A stretch of DNA of 64,000 nucleotides from Streptomyces cylindrosporus (lineage in GTDB: Bacteria; Actinomycetota; Actinomycetes; Streptomycetales; Streptomycetaceae): positions 124,001 through 188,000 of the forward strand of contig NZ_JALDAY010000015.1 in the NCBI RefSeq assembly GCF_022698165.1, read 5' to 3'. Shown here piece by piece: positions 48,279-56,388 of the stretch (within the stretch, counting starts at the first letter, position 1; each line of letters opens with the position of its first letter). The position numbers and the translations under genes are program-made. The notes under the pieces were generated by a model. That model worked only from the letters and a program-made list of their open reading frames with translations, was not told the DNA's origin and did no database searches.

Positions 48279-48307
48279 GCTGCCCCCGGCATCCAGCCGG
48301 GGGCAGC
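48279..48307 (+). terminator. Perfect 12-bp hairpin terminator
   Basis: GCTGCCCCCGGC (48279-48290) and GCCGGGGGCAGC (48296-48307) around a 5-base loop, 11 bases after the stop codon. Confidence 0.85.
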
Positions 48308-48416
48308 CCCACATCAAGAACAAGGCCGGTGAGGGCCAGGCCGAAGCCTCAGCGCGCGAGCGCCGTTGCGAAACCCTCACCGGTCGATCCATCCCTCAAC
48401 AGAAGGACAGAACCTC

Positions 48417-48818
48417 ATGGTAGACCGCGCCCCCGAGACCGTCGCCGAGATCGCCAGCCGCACCGGCCGGCCCCTGACCACCGTGAAGAACACCTGGACA
48501 CGACACCCCGCGTGGCCCGACCCACTCCCGCAGCGCCGCGGCCGATGGAGACTGTACGACCCGGCCGACGTCGACGCCTTCATCCGGGACCACATCGACC
48601 GCCAGGTCGCCGACCTGGAACCGACGCGGCTCTACACCGCCCAGCAGCTCGAAGACGCCGGAATCGGCATCAGGGCCGGGACGATCCGCTCCGACCTCAC
48701 CCGCCGCCGCTGGCCCGAACCCGACGACACCGAGGGCGGCACCAACCGGTGGTACGGCGCCACCGTCACCGAGGCTCTCGCCGGACGCCGCGGCTACCGC
48801 AGGACAGAGGGAGAATGA
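48417..48818 (+). CDS. Tandem HTH (excisionase/AlpA-like) protein
   Basis: 133 residues with two MerR/AlpA-type winged-helix units: VAEIASRTGRPLTTVKNTW...WRLYDPADVDAFI (about 9-60) and LYTAQQLEDAGIGIRAGTIR...WYGATVTEAL (about 72-125). Such proteins bind DNA as regulators or excision factors, so this is one candidate for a directionality factor. ATG at 48417 after AGAAGGA. Confidence 0.6.
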   Translation: MVDRAPETVAEIASRTGRPLTTVKNTWTRHPAWPDPLPQRRGRWRLYDPADVDAFIRDHIDRQVADLEPTRLYTAQQLEDAGIGIRAGTIRSDLTRRRWPEPDDTEGGTNRWYGATVTEALAGRRGYRRTEGE

Positions 48819-49249
48819 CCGCCGTGACGGCCATGCCCGAACCCACCGCACCCCAAGAGGAAGACCAGCCCCGCCCGACCAGCCGTCGGGAAGCCGCCCT
48901 GGACGCCCTGCTCGACGGCTGGCAGGAGGACGGGCCAGATCGCACGAACCACCTGCTCACGGCACTCACCCACGCCGTACTCGCCATCTCCGAACCGCCG
49001 ACCGTCCCAGAGCACGCTCTGGCACCCACCACCGCGCCGCGTGCCATGCAACTCCTCGCGTTGATGCGGAGCGCCGGCGGCGTCTGGGACGGCAAGCGCG
49101 CTCTCGCCGCCTATGAGGTCCTCGGGGTCAAGAGCGACGGCGTCAGGCCCCTTGACGCGCAGACCGCCCGCCGGGACCTGATCAACCTTGCTGACGCAGG
49201 GCTGGTCCACCGAGTCGATGCCAGCAGGACCTTCGCGGTGGGGGGCTGA
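48815..49249 (+). CDS. Winged-helix-like phage protein
   Basis: 144 residues. The C-terminal part (AMQLLALMRSAGGVWDGKRA, then ARRDLINLADAGLVHRVD) has the shape of a winged helix. ATGA overlap with the tandem-HTH gene, so they are probably expressed together. Confidence 0.6.
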   Translation: MTAVTAMPEPTAPQEEDQPRPTSRREAALDALLDGWQEDGPDRTNHLLTALTHAVLAISEPPTVPEHALAPTTAPRAMQLLALMRSAGGVWDGKRALAAYEVLGVKSDGVRPLDAQTARRDLINLADAGLVHRVDASRTFAVGG

Positions 49250-49498
49250 TTCCGCGTTCGTCTACGATGCCGGTGAGCCCCTCCAGGGGAAGGCGTACCG
49301 GGCGGCCGTACACCGCCCGCGTCGGGGGCGGGCCGCGCGAACCCGTGCGCCCGGGAGGGGTTGAACTCCGGCCGGGCCCAAGGATTCCCACCAAGGGGTG
49401 ACGCGAAGGGATGGGTTGTCGGACTGGCCTACGGGCCTACGAACCGGCGAGGCTGTCGCAAGCCTGAAGAGCGGCCCCTGTCACCCCGCCCACCGAAA
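49250..49498 (+). ncRNA. Structured gene-free stretch, possible ncRNA
   Basis: No gene is seen. A -10-like TACGAT (49263-49268) is followed by several short hairpins: CCCCT/AGGGG near 49278-49289, GGGCGG/CCGCCC near 49299-49317 and AGGCT/AGCCT near 49450-49465. It ends at a 15-bp terminator. A small phage RNA is possible but unproven; no known family is recognised. Confidence 0.25.
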
Positions 49499-49533
49499 GG
49501 CCCGGGGCGCCACCACCCGTGGCGTCCCGGGCC
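49499..49533. terminator. 15-bp two-way terminator closing the early region
   Basis: GGCCCGGGGCGCCAC (49499-49513) pairs with GTGGCGTCCCGGGCC (49519-49533), one G-U pair, 5-base loop. It lies between the rightward early genes and a convergent leftward gene. Confidence 0.85.
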
Positions 49534-49538
49534 GTCGG

Positions 49539-50150
49539 TCAATCCGAACTGGCTGCCGCAGCGGGCCGACGGCGCCAACGCCTGGCTTTCCACCACGCGA
49601 CCCGGTACACCTGCCATCGCGTCGGCAGGTACCACAGGTCGTCGCGGCAGACATCGGTGAACTCACGCTGAGCCTCGATGACTCGGAAGATCGCCTCATT
49701 GACCTGGTCGTCCGTGGCCGCCACCGTCAGGTCGAACACGGCGGTCAGCCGCTCCAGCACCACGTCGGCCGCTTCCAGGGGCCGCGGATTCGCCACGAGA
49801 CGCAGGTCCAGATAGGCCTGGAGCGTCTCGGTGTGATTCAGGGACATCTGGCCGAGCGCTTCGCTCGTGGCTCGCCGAGCCCCCTTCGGACTCAGGACCA
49901 GGGGTCTGCGGCGCTTGCCCAGAAACACGGCGTACAGGCGCATCTCCAGGTACCAGCGAGCCGCACCGGCGTGAGCCTGAGTCACCGCCGCCTGGAACCG
50001 CGCATACACCTGGCGGCGCTCATTCCTGCTCCCCAGCCGTACACCCGCCTTGGACTGAAGCTGCTTCGTCAGGGCGGACGTCACGGTCTTCGCGGCGGAA
50101 GAGGCCGCAGCACTGATCGGATCAACCACGGCGCCAGTGTGCACCCTCAA
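49539..50150 (-). CDS. Leftward accessory (moron-like) gene, function unknown
   Basis: About 203 residues, soluble and helical, with QVYARFQAAVTQAHAGAARW, MSLNHTETLQAYLDLRLV, and a Trp/Arg-rich C-terminus (WQVYRVAWWKARRWRRR). It runs against all neighbouring phage genes and ends at a strong two-way terminator. Start uncertain: TTG 50150, GTG 50144 or GTG 50129. Not a phage hallmark; possibly lysogenic-conversion cargo. Confidence 0.6.
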   Translation of the reverse strand: MRVHTGAVVDPISAAASSAAKTVTSALTKQLQSKAGVRLGSRNERRQVYARFQAAVTQAHAGAARWYLEMRLYAVFLGKRRRPLVLSPKGARRATSEALGQMSLNHTETLQAYLDLRLVANPRPLEAADVVLERLTAVFDLTVAATDDQVNEAIFRVIEAQREFTDVCRDDLWYLPTRWQVYRVAWWKARRWRRRPAAAASSD

Positions 50151-50188
50151 CCCCGCCTTTACGCGGCCCAGTTGAGCGTGTCGCCGTC

Positions 50189-50229
50189 AACTACCAGTCT
50201 CGGGCGATCTAGTAGATCGAGTGGTAGTT
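50189..50229. promoter_or_regulatory. Nested palindromes between accessory genes
   Basis: Outer arms AACTACCA (50189-50196) and TGGTAGTT (50222-50229); inner arms CGATCT (50205-50210) and AGATCG (50214-50219). They lie 39-79 bases upstream of the leftward 50150 gene and are likely an operator. Confidence 0.5.
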
Positions 50230-50326
50230 CTGGTAGATGCGACGTGCGTGGCGTGCTGCCGACCTCGCGGTCCCCTCCCGGTACCCCAGCCTCCCGGTCG
50301 GGTTACACCATGCCCGCGCCACTGGG

Positions 50327-50352
50327 TGCGCGCAGCGGGACTCGAACCCGTA
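50327..50352 (-). pseudogene. tRNA 3'-half remnant
   Basis: Read leftward, this gives a T-arm CGGG-TTCGAGT-CCCG and an acceptor strand TGCGCGC plus A, but I cannot fold a proper D-arm or anticodon arm upstream. It may be a relic of a tRNA or a chance match. Confidence 0.35.
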
Positions 50353-50405
50353 CTTCCACGCTCTTACCGGCACGTCGCCAGCCGGAAGCGTTCAGCGTAC
50401 GCCGT

Positions 50406-50609
50406 TCAGTCCTCGTCGTCGTACAGCGCAGAGAAGGACCGGCGGGCCACGGCCCCGGTATACGCGTCCAGTTCGGCCCACTCCTCTGCGGTCAGCGGGC
50501 GCGGATCACGCAGACCAGCCGCCATGCTCTCCGCCAAGGCGCGGCCGAAGGACTCGTACCGCTCACTGATGGAAGGCCTGCCGAGCAGGCGACGGACCAG
50601 ACGGTTCAT
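50406..50609 (-). CDS. Small leftward protein, function unknown
   Basis: 67 residues: MNRLVRRLLGRPSISERYES, then PLTAEEWAELDAYTGAVARR and an acidic end. ATG at 50609; a longer in-frame extension to 50705 is less likely because it overlaps the divergent gene. Weak ribosome site. Confidence 0.5.
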   Translation of the reverse strand: MNRLVRRLLGRPSISERYESFGRALAESMAAGLRDPRPLTAEEWAELDAYTGAVARRSFSALYDDED

Positions 50610-50652
50610 GCACCCAGGATGGCACCCTGACCAGGCCGGGCACACTGGATCT

Positions 50653-50868
50653 GTGACCACCATCCCCACCGGGCGTGACGGCCGGCCCCTCGTCACCACG
50701 GCCATGGCCGCCTACTCGCTCGGCATGAAGCCAGGATCATTCCGTGGCTGGGCTGCCCGGCATGCCGTCACCGCCTCCGCCTATCAGGCCAATCCCAACG
50801 GAGGTCAGCCGACTGCCCTGTGGGATCTGGCCGACATCGCGGACTGCTGGGTCGTGGCGGTCGAGTAG
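50653..50868 (+). CDS. Small HTH/excisionase-like protein
   Basis: 71 residues. TTAMAAYSLGMKPGSFRGWA then TALWDLADIADCW look like a winged-helix DNA-binding unit of the AlpA/excisionase type. GTG at 50653, perhaps leaderless (CACACT at 50641-50646). It lies near the start of the packaging genes and is divergent from the 50609 gene. Confidence 0.55.
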   Translation: MTTIPTGRDGRPLVTTAMAAYSLGMKPGSFRGWAARHAVTASAYQANPNGGQPTALWDLADIADCWVVAVE

Positions 50869-50975
50869 GCGTACCGATGCACCGACGCGGCGATGTAGCG
50901 ATGTAGCGGCACAACGTGCTTGACGTGCGGATATGCCGCAGCGCATGCTGTGTCATGTTGCGCTTACTGCCTCAT

Positions 50976-50999
50976 GAGCCCGGCCGCAGAGCCGGGCTC
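50976..50999 (+). terminator. Perfect 9-bp hairpin before the HNH gene
   Basis: GAGCCCGGC (50976-50984) and GCCGGGCTC (50991-50999) with a 6-base loop, just ahead of the late genes. Confidence 0.65.
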
Positions 51000-51021
51000 T
51001 GGCATGTCAGGGGTGGTGCGC

Positions 51022-51348
51022 ATGCCCCAGCTCAGTGAGCAGGACATCGCACGACGTACCAAGCAGGCCCGTAGCGGACGCCCCTGGCTCCGCCTCCAGG
51101 CCCAGGTCTACGAGGAAGAGACCCACTGCTGGTGGTGTCACCAGTACGTCGACCAGTCCCTGCCTGGTACCACCCACCCCATGGGCCGCACCGTGGACCA
51201 TGTCCATCCGCTCTGGCTCGGCGGTGAGCCGCTCGAACGATCGAACGTCCGACTCGCTCATCGCCGGTGCAACACCATCCGCAACAACCAGCTCCGAGCC
51301 GCCCAGCGTCCACGCCCCAGCTACACCGTCGACGCCTCCGCCCTCTGA
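51022..51348 (+). CDS. HNH endonuclease
   Basis: 108 residues with the HNH fold: CWWCHQ, then VDHVHPLWLGGEPLERSNVR and AHRRCN supply the paired Cys and the His/Asn residues of the nuclease. HNH proteins beside terminase assist cos cleavage and packaging in many HK97-like phages. GGGGTGG precedes the ATG at 51022. Confidence 0.88.
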   Translation: MPQLSEQDIARRTKQARSGRPWLRLQAQVYEEETHCWWCHQYVDQSLPGTTHPMGRTVDHVHPLWLGGEPLERSNVRLAHRRCNTIRNNQLRAAQRPRPSYTVDASAL

Positions 51349-51610
51349 CCCCCGGCCGGCCCCCGCGAGGCCGGTGCCGCGCCCAGCGGCCGACGGATCA
51401 CTGCGGCTGACCTGCGGCGATGCCCACGGGCCAGCAGGTGCGGGCACGGCCGCCAGGCCTCGCCAGGCATGATCAAGGCTCTGACCTGCGGAAACGTCGT
51501 GGATCTTGCTGCACCCGACCAAGATCGCCTTTTTTGATCTTGGGGGCGGATGACCCCGCACCCAACTCAAAAAAATATCCCCCCGCAGAAAACGGCAGCC
51601 GTCTTCCGGG
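51349..51610. other. Gene-free stretch before terminase, candidate cos region
   Basis: 262 bases without a gene. The right part is unusually AT-rich for this genome: CCAAGATC (51519-51526) and GATCTTGG (51536-51543) pair around a T6 loop, followed by CAAAAAAATATCCCCCC. The position between HNH and small terminase is where cos sites often lie; the cut site cannot be read from one strand of an integrated prophage. Confidence 0.4.
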
Positions 51611-52006
51611 GTGGTGATCTTGGTGAGTGAGGCCATCGAGGAACCCGTCGGCCTGGGGGAGCGGGGCCGGCGGATGTGGGGCGAGTCCCTGGCGATCTGG
51701 TCTCTGACTCCGGCGCACCTGGTGCTGCTGGAGGAGGCTTGTCGGATCGCTGACCGGCTTGACCTTCTGAACGCCATGTTGCTCCGTCCGGCAGGGGATG
51801 TCAACCCCGATGTCGCGCAATTCGCTGATATTTCGGGGCTGTTGGCGGAGTCTCGGCAGCAATCCAGCGCTCTCAAGCTGCTGTTGGCGGAGATCCGGCA
51901 GGGTCAGAAGGCCTCCGGACCGGCAAAGGCGGATCCGGCGGGAGGTGTCGGTGTCGCCGACCTCACCGCGCGAATCGCTCAGCGCCGCCGCGAAGCCGAG
52001 AGTTGA
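51611..52006 (+). CDS. terS: Terminase small subunit
   Basis: About 127-131 residues. Helical, with GRRMWGESLAIWSLTPAHLV, LLEEACRIADRLDLLNAML and a polar C-terminus, resembling P27-type small terminases, and lying directly upstream of the large subunit. Several GTG/TTG starts (51611-51623); GTG 51623 has the best ribosome site (GGGGTGG). It recognises the packaging site and recruits the motor. Confidence 0.78.
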   Translation: MVILVSEAIEEPVGLGERGRRMWGESLAIWSLTPAHLVLLEEACRIADRLDLLNAMLLRPAGDVNPDVAQFADISGLLAESRQQSSALKLLLAEIRQGQKASGPAKADPAGGVGVADLTARIAQRRREAES

Positions 52007-53480
52007 AGTCCACCCTCCCTACGCCTACACGCTCGGCCAAGAGGCGGACGACCTCGCCCGGAAGGCCGGCCTCGTCGCGGACCCGTGGCAGCGCGACGCC
52101 ATCGACCTGCTGCTGGCCTGCCGGGCAGACGGCAAGTGGGCGTGCTTCGAGTACGCCGAGCTAGTCGCCCGCCAGAACGGCAAGGGAAGCCTCCTCGAGA
52201 TCAGGGTTCTGATCGGCTTCCTGGTCCTGGGCGAGGAGACGATCCTCTGGTCGGCCCACGAGTACAAGACCTCGATGGAGGCCTTCCGCCGCGTCCGCAG
52301 GCTCATCAAGAGACTCGGCACGCAGGTCGGCAACAACGAGAACCTGTACGAGGTCGACGGCGTCCGCATCAAGATCTCGAACACCAACGGCGAGGAAGGG
52401 TTCGAGCGCCTCGACACCGAGGCGAGGATCAAGTTCGTCGCCCGCTCGAAGGGCTCCGGCCGCGGCTTCTCCGGCGACTTGGTCATCATCGACGAAGCGT
52501 TCGCGTACACGCTGATGCAGCAGGACGCGCTGATGCCGACGATGCGGGCCCGCCCCAACCCGCAGATCATCTACACGTCGTCTCCCCCGCTGGACGGCGA
52601 GTCCGGCGACGTGCTGTACATGCTGCGCGCGCGAGCCGAAGCCGGAGGGGACGACTCGCTCGGGTACCGCGACTGGGGCGCGGCCGGCGACCTCGACCAC
52701 CTGGACCAGGTCGACCTGGACGACCGGGAGCTGTGGGCGGCTACGAACCCGGCCTGGGGGAAGCGGGTCACCCCGGAGGCCATGGTGCGCGACCGCCGGG
52801 GCATGTCGGCGAAGGGATTCGCGAGGGAGATCCTCGGCATCTGGCCGAAGCGCGCGCAGGGCAACGTCGTCATCGACCCGAAGCTGTGGGCGCAGATGGC
52901 CGACGAGACGTCCCGGCGCACGACGGACGGCGGCATCGCCATCGGCGTCGACGTCTCGCCGCTGCGCGACTACGCCGCGGTGTGCGTGTACGGCGTCCGC
53001 GACGACGGTCTCGGGCACGTGCAGCTCGCCGACTACCGGCCCGGCACCAAGTGGCTCGTGCCCCGTCTGGTCGAACTCCGGGAAGCGCTGGAGCCGATCG
53101 CCGTGGCGATGGGCCGCGGCACGCACGCCTTCCTCGACACGGCCCTCCGAGAGGCCGACTTCAAGGTCCCGGAGGACAAGGACGCGCCGCAGGCCGGGGA
53201 CCTCGCCGTCACCTCCGCGATCGACATGGCGGCCGCTGCCGGCCAGGTCCTCGAAGGAGTCCGTGAGCAGGCCTTCCGGTACATGCCGAACCAGCATCTC
53301 GATACCGCGGTCGCGGGCGCGAAGACCAAGCAGTCCGGCGACACGATCGCGTGGACCTCGAACGGCTCCGAGGTCGACATCAGCCCGCTCGTCGCCATGA
53401 CCCTCGCCCGCTGGAGCTACGCGAGCCGCTCGCACCTTCTGGCGGACGCCGAATACGACGTCCTCGACTCGGTCTTCTAG
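51951..53480 (+). CDS. terL: Terminase large subunit
   Basis: 509 residues. Walker A-type ARQNGKGS (73-80), Walker B VIIDEA (D181, E182), a coupling-type TSSPPLD, and a C-terminal RNase H-like nuclease domain (about 320-500; GVDVSPLRDYAAV, AFLDTAL). It is the ATP-driven packaging motor and headful/cos nuclease. The GTG at 51951 after GGGAGG overlaps terS by 56 bases. Confidence 0.94.
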   Translation: MSPTSPRESLSAAAKPRVEVHPPYAYTLGQEADDLARKAGLVADPWQRDAIDLLLACRADGKWACFEYAELVARQNGKGSLLEIRVLIGFLVLGEETILWSAHEYKTSMEAFRRVRRLIKRLGTQVGNNENLYEVDGVRIKISNTNGEEGFERLDTEARIKFVARSKGSGRGFSGDLVIIDEAFAYTLMQQDALMPTMRARPNPQIIYTSSPPLDGESGDVLYMLRARAEAGGDDSLGYRDWGAAGDLDHLDQVDLDDRELWAATNPAWGKRVTPEAMVRDRRGMSAKGFAREILGIWPKRAQGNVVIDPKLWAQMADETSRRTTDGGIAIGVDVSPLRDYAAVCVYGVRDDGLGHVQLADYRPGTKWLVPRLVELREALEPIAVAMGRGTHAFLDTALREADFKVPEDKDAPQAGDLAVTSAIDMAAAAGQVLEGVREQAFRYMPNQHLDTAVAGAKTKQSGDTIAWTSNGSEVDISPLVAMTLARWSYASRSHLLADAEYDVLDSVF

Positions 53481-53489
53481 GAGGTGCGC

Positions 53490-53723
53490 GTGGACGGCCC
53501 GGACCTCCAGGTGAAGAAGCTCGGAGCCCTCGTTCCCGTGACCGTCGAGCAGCTGCTCGACGCCGGTCTCCCGCTGCCGCCCGGCATGGAGCCGCCGCCC
53601 CCGCCGAAGCCGCTGCCGCGGCGCATCCGGTGGCGCATCGCGCGCGCCAACGTCATCTGGTCCCTGCGCCGCCGGGTCGGGTTCTGGATCGCCAACTACG
53701 AGCCGGACGACGAGGATTGGTAG
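53490..53723 (+). CDS. Small basic protein between TerL and portal
   Basis: 77 residues with LVPVTVEQLLDAG, a Pro run (PPPPPKPLP) and a basic helix (RIRWRIARANVIWSLRRR). GTG at 53490 after TAGGAGG. Likely a head-assembly accessory; its position is conserved in related phages as far as I recall. Confidence 0.65.
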   Translation: MDGPDLQVKKLGALVPVTVEQLLDAGLPLPPGMEPPPPPKPLPRRIRWRIARANVIWSLRRRVGFWIANYEPDDEDW

Positions 53724-53733
53724 GCGAGCGCGC

Positions 53734-55137
53734 GTGAAGCTGCCCTGGCGCAAGACGGCGCGGCGCGACGACGACGGGGGCCCGGTCCTGGTCGGCGACG
53801 TGTGGATGGACGCCCGCGGCCGTACGGCGAGCTGGCGCGCGACGGCGCGCGCCACCTGGGGGCGTCGGCTCGGCGTCGCGGCGCGCGGCTTCGCCCGCGC
53901 CGGCGCATGGATCGTCGGCGTTGAGTCGCGTGGCGCAGTCGAGAGCCGCGCCATTACCTCATTGCCCTGGGATCAGGGCGGCTCCCCGAACTCCGGCTCG
54001 GTCAGCACCGAACGCGCGCTGCGCCTGGCGCCGGTGTACGCGGCCGGCCGTCTGCTCGCCAGCAACATCGCCGCCGCCCCGCTGCGCCAGTACCGCGAGA
54101 CCACCGCCGGCGTGCAGCGGCTGCAACTCTCCAGCCTCTTCACGAGCCCCTCGACACAGGGCAACCTCAACGACTGGATCTGGCGGGCCGTGCTCAGCAT
54201 GGTCTACCGGGGCAACGCCGTCGGCTACGTGACCGCCCGCGACTACTACGGCTACCCGACGATGGTCGAGTGGCTGCCGATGGACTGGGTCCAGGTCGTC
54301 GACTCGATGCCGTACGGCCCCGGCTCGTTCGTCAACCCGATCTGGTACGTCCTCGGGAGCCGGGTCGACGCCGAGGACATCGTGCACATCCCCTGGTTCA
54401 CGCTGCCGGGCAAGGTTCTCGGCCTCAGCCCGATCGGCGCCTTCGCGTCGATGGCGTCGACGAACCTGGCCGCGCAGGAGTACATGGAGGCCTGGCACGC
54501 CACCGGCGGCGTCCCGCCCGGCACCTTCAAGTCGACGACACAGAAGATCGACCAGAAGGAAGCCGCGATCATCAAGGCCCGCCTGGTCGAGGCGATCCGC
54601 TCCCGGCAGCCGATCGTGCACGGCAAGGACTGGGACTACACGGCCATCACCGTCCCGGCGTACGAGGCCCAGTTCATCGCCACGCTGAAGCTCGGCGCGA
54701 CGCAGCTCGCGGCCATCTACGGCGTGCCGCCTGAGCTCATCGGCGGCGAGACCGGCGGCTCGATGTCCTACAGCAGCCCCGAGCAGCGCGAGATCGAACT
54801 GATCCAACTCACGCTCCTGCCGTGGATGTCGAAGCTGGAGTCGCACCTCACGATGCTCACCCCGCGCGGGCAGTGCGTGAAGTTCGACGCCGACGCCCTG
54901 ATCCGCCTGGACCCGCTGACCCGGTGGGGGATCTACGAGAAGGCCCGCCTCATCGGCGGCATGAACATCGACGAGATCCGCAACCGCGAGGACCTCGCGC
55001 CGCTCCCGAACGGCCAGGGCCAGGACTACACACCGCTGCCCATCGCGGCCGGCGTCTCCATTACCCCGCCCACGATCCGCAGCGACGACGACCCCCGCCT
55101 GCGCCTGATCCCGGGAAGGGGACAGCAGCATGGCTGA
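53734..55137 (+). CDS. Portal protein (HK97-type)
   Basis: 467 residues. It shows the portal hallmarks: VYAAGRLLASNIAAAPLRQY, GNAVGYVTARDYYGYPTMVE, then WFTLPGKVLGLSPI and GVPPELIGGETGGSMSYSS near the C-terminal helices. Twelve copies form the ring at one capsid vertex. GTG start at 53734, overlapping the protease gene by 8 bases at its end. Confidence 0.93.
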   Translation: MKLPWRKTARRDDDGGPVLVGDVWMDARGRTASWRATARATWGRRLGVAARGFARAGAWIVGVESRGAVESRAITSLPWDQGGSPNSGSVSTERALRLAPVYAAGRLLASNIAAAPLRQYRETTAGVQRLQLSSLFTSPSTQGNLNDWIWRAVLSMVYRGNAVGYVTARDYYGYPTMVEWLPMDWVQVVDSMPYGPGSFVNPIWYVLGSRVDAEDIVHIPWFTLPGKVLGLSPIGAFASMASTNLAAQEYMEAWHATGGVPPGTFKSTTQKIDQKEAAIIKARLVEAIRSRQPIVHGKDWDYTAITVPAYEAQFIATLKLGATQLAAIYGVPPELIGGETGGSMSYSSPEQREIELIQLTLLPWMSKLESHLTMLTPRGQCVKFDADALIRLDPLTRWGIYEKARLIGGMNIDEIRNREDLAPLPNGQGQDYTPLPIAAGVSITPPTIRSDDDPRLRLIPGRGQQHG

Positions 55138-56107
55138 TCAGGGCAACATCACCACCCCGAACCCCGCCGACCTGGACGCGGCAGCACGCCGGTACGCAGC
55201 CGCGCAGGGATGGGCGATGCCGGACGGCTCGTATCCGATCCGTCCCACGGACATGCACGGCCGCGACGACCTCGAAGCGGCGATCCGCGCGGTGGGCCGC
55301 GGCGGCGCCAGCCACAACGCGATCCGCGCCCACATCATCAAGCGCGCCCAGGCCATCGGCCTGAGCGACCTCATCCCCAGCAACTGGGGAGCCGACGGCA
55401 GCATCACCGGTCAGAACAGCCTGGAGGGCACTGTGGAGATCGAACGCCGGTACACCTCCGGCGACACCGGCAAGGCCGAACTGCGCGCCGACGACGGCGC
55501 CAAGCGCATCGGCGGCTATGCGGCCACCTTCAACCGGCAGTCCAAGAACCTCGGAGGGTTCATCGAGGTCGTCGACCCCGTGGCCTTCAACCAGAGCCGT
55601 GGCGACGGCTGGCCGGAGGTCATCGCCCGCTACAACCACGACGACATGGCGCTCCTTGGCACCACGGCGGCCGGCACGCTGCGCATGGGCATCGACTCGT
55701 ACGGCCTGTCGTACGACGTGCTGCCGCCGTCATCGATGTCCTACGTCACCGAGCTCGTCGAGCGGGGCGACGTCCGCAAGTCCAGCTTCGCGTTCCGCAC
55801 GCTGGACGACGACTGGACCATGACCGATCAGGGCTACCCGCTGCGGCGCCTGCTCGGCGTGCAGCTCGTCGACGTCGCCCCGGTCAACACCCCGGCCTAC
55901 AACGACACCTCGGCTGGCCTGCGCTCGCTCGCGACGAAGTTCGACGCCGACCTCGAAGAGGTCCGGTCGATGGCCCAGGCCGACGAGCTGCGGAAGTTCT
56001 TCGTCCGCAGCGACGGCCCGACGCCGGCCGTGCGGAAGAAGAAGGGCATGTTCGGGCCCGCTGCTGCTGCGGCGCTCCTGGCCCGGCGCGAAGACCCGTA
56101 CGTCTGA
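55130..56107 (+). CDS. Prohead protease with N-terminal extra domain
   Basis: 325 residues. The first 80 form a helical DUF6582-like module (MHGRDDLEAAIRAVGRGG, AIRAHIIKRAQAIGL). The HK97 S78-type protease (about 95-270) follows, with YNHD (H170) and KSSFAF (S218/S219) as catalytic pieces. The C-terminal tail ends FGPAAAAALLARRED. It should process the capsid protein during maturation; no separate scaffold gene is seen, so the protein's N-terminal or C-terminal part may take part in scaffolding. Confidence 0.88.
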   Translation: MADQGNITTPNPADLDAAARRYAAAQGWAMPDGSYPIRPTDMHGRDDLEAAIRAVGRGGASHNAIRAHIIKRAQAIGLSDLIPSNWGADGSITGQNSLEGTVEIERRYTSGDTGKAELRADDGAKRIGGYAATFNRQSKNLGGFIEVVDPVAFNQSRGDGWPEVIARYNHDDMALLGTTAAGTLRMGIDSYGLSYDVLPPSSMSYVTELVERGDVRKSSFAFRTLDDDWTMTDQGYPLRRLLGVQLVDVAPVNTPAYNDTSAGLRSLATKFDADLEEVRSMAQADELRKFFVRSDGPTPAVRKKKGMFGPAAAAALLARREDPYV

Positions 56108-56388
56108 GCCCTTTCGGGCCGCGTACGCACTGCATCACCAAGACCCCCTCACGAGGGGGCGGCACGACCGTCCTGGACCGCGTAACCGCGCCGCCACGGC
56201 GTCGACTTGGGCAACCCCCGGTCGGCGTCCGCTCTGGGCGCGGCGAAGCACACAACGGGCTGCGTGTGACACGGAGAGGGATCAGCGGACCGCCAGTTGC
56301 GCAAAGGCGCTGGCCACCGGCACCCCACGGGGTGCGGGACCGCGAGGGCTCCCGGTCGAGATCGATTCGATCGGACGGGAGTCCACCC
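56108..56388 (+). promoter_or_regulatory. Leader of the capsid gene
   Basis: 281 bases with no supported gene. It contains a hairpin CCCCCT/AGGGGG (56146-56161) and Arg/Gly-coding GC-rich sequence that stays open by composition only. It may hold a terminator or processing site that raises capsid mRNA; a TGGACCGCG stretch shows no clear promoter. Confidence 0.35.
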
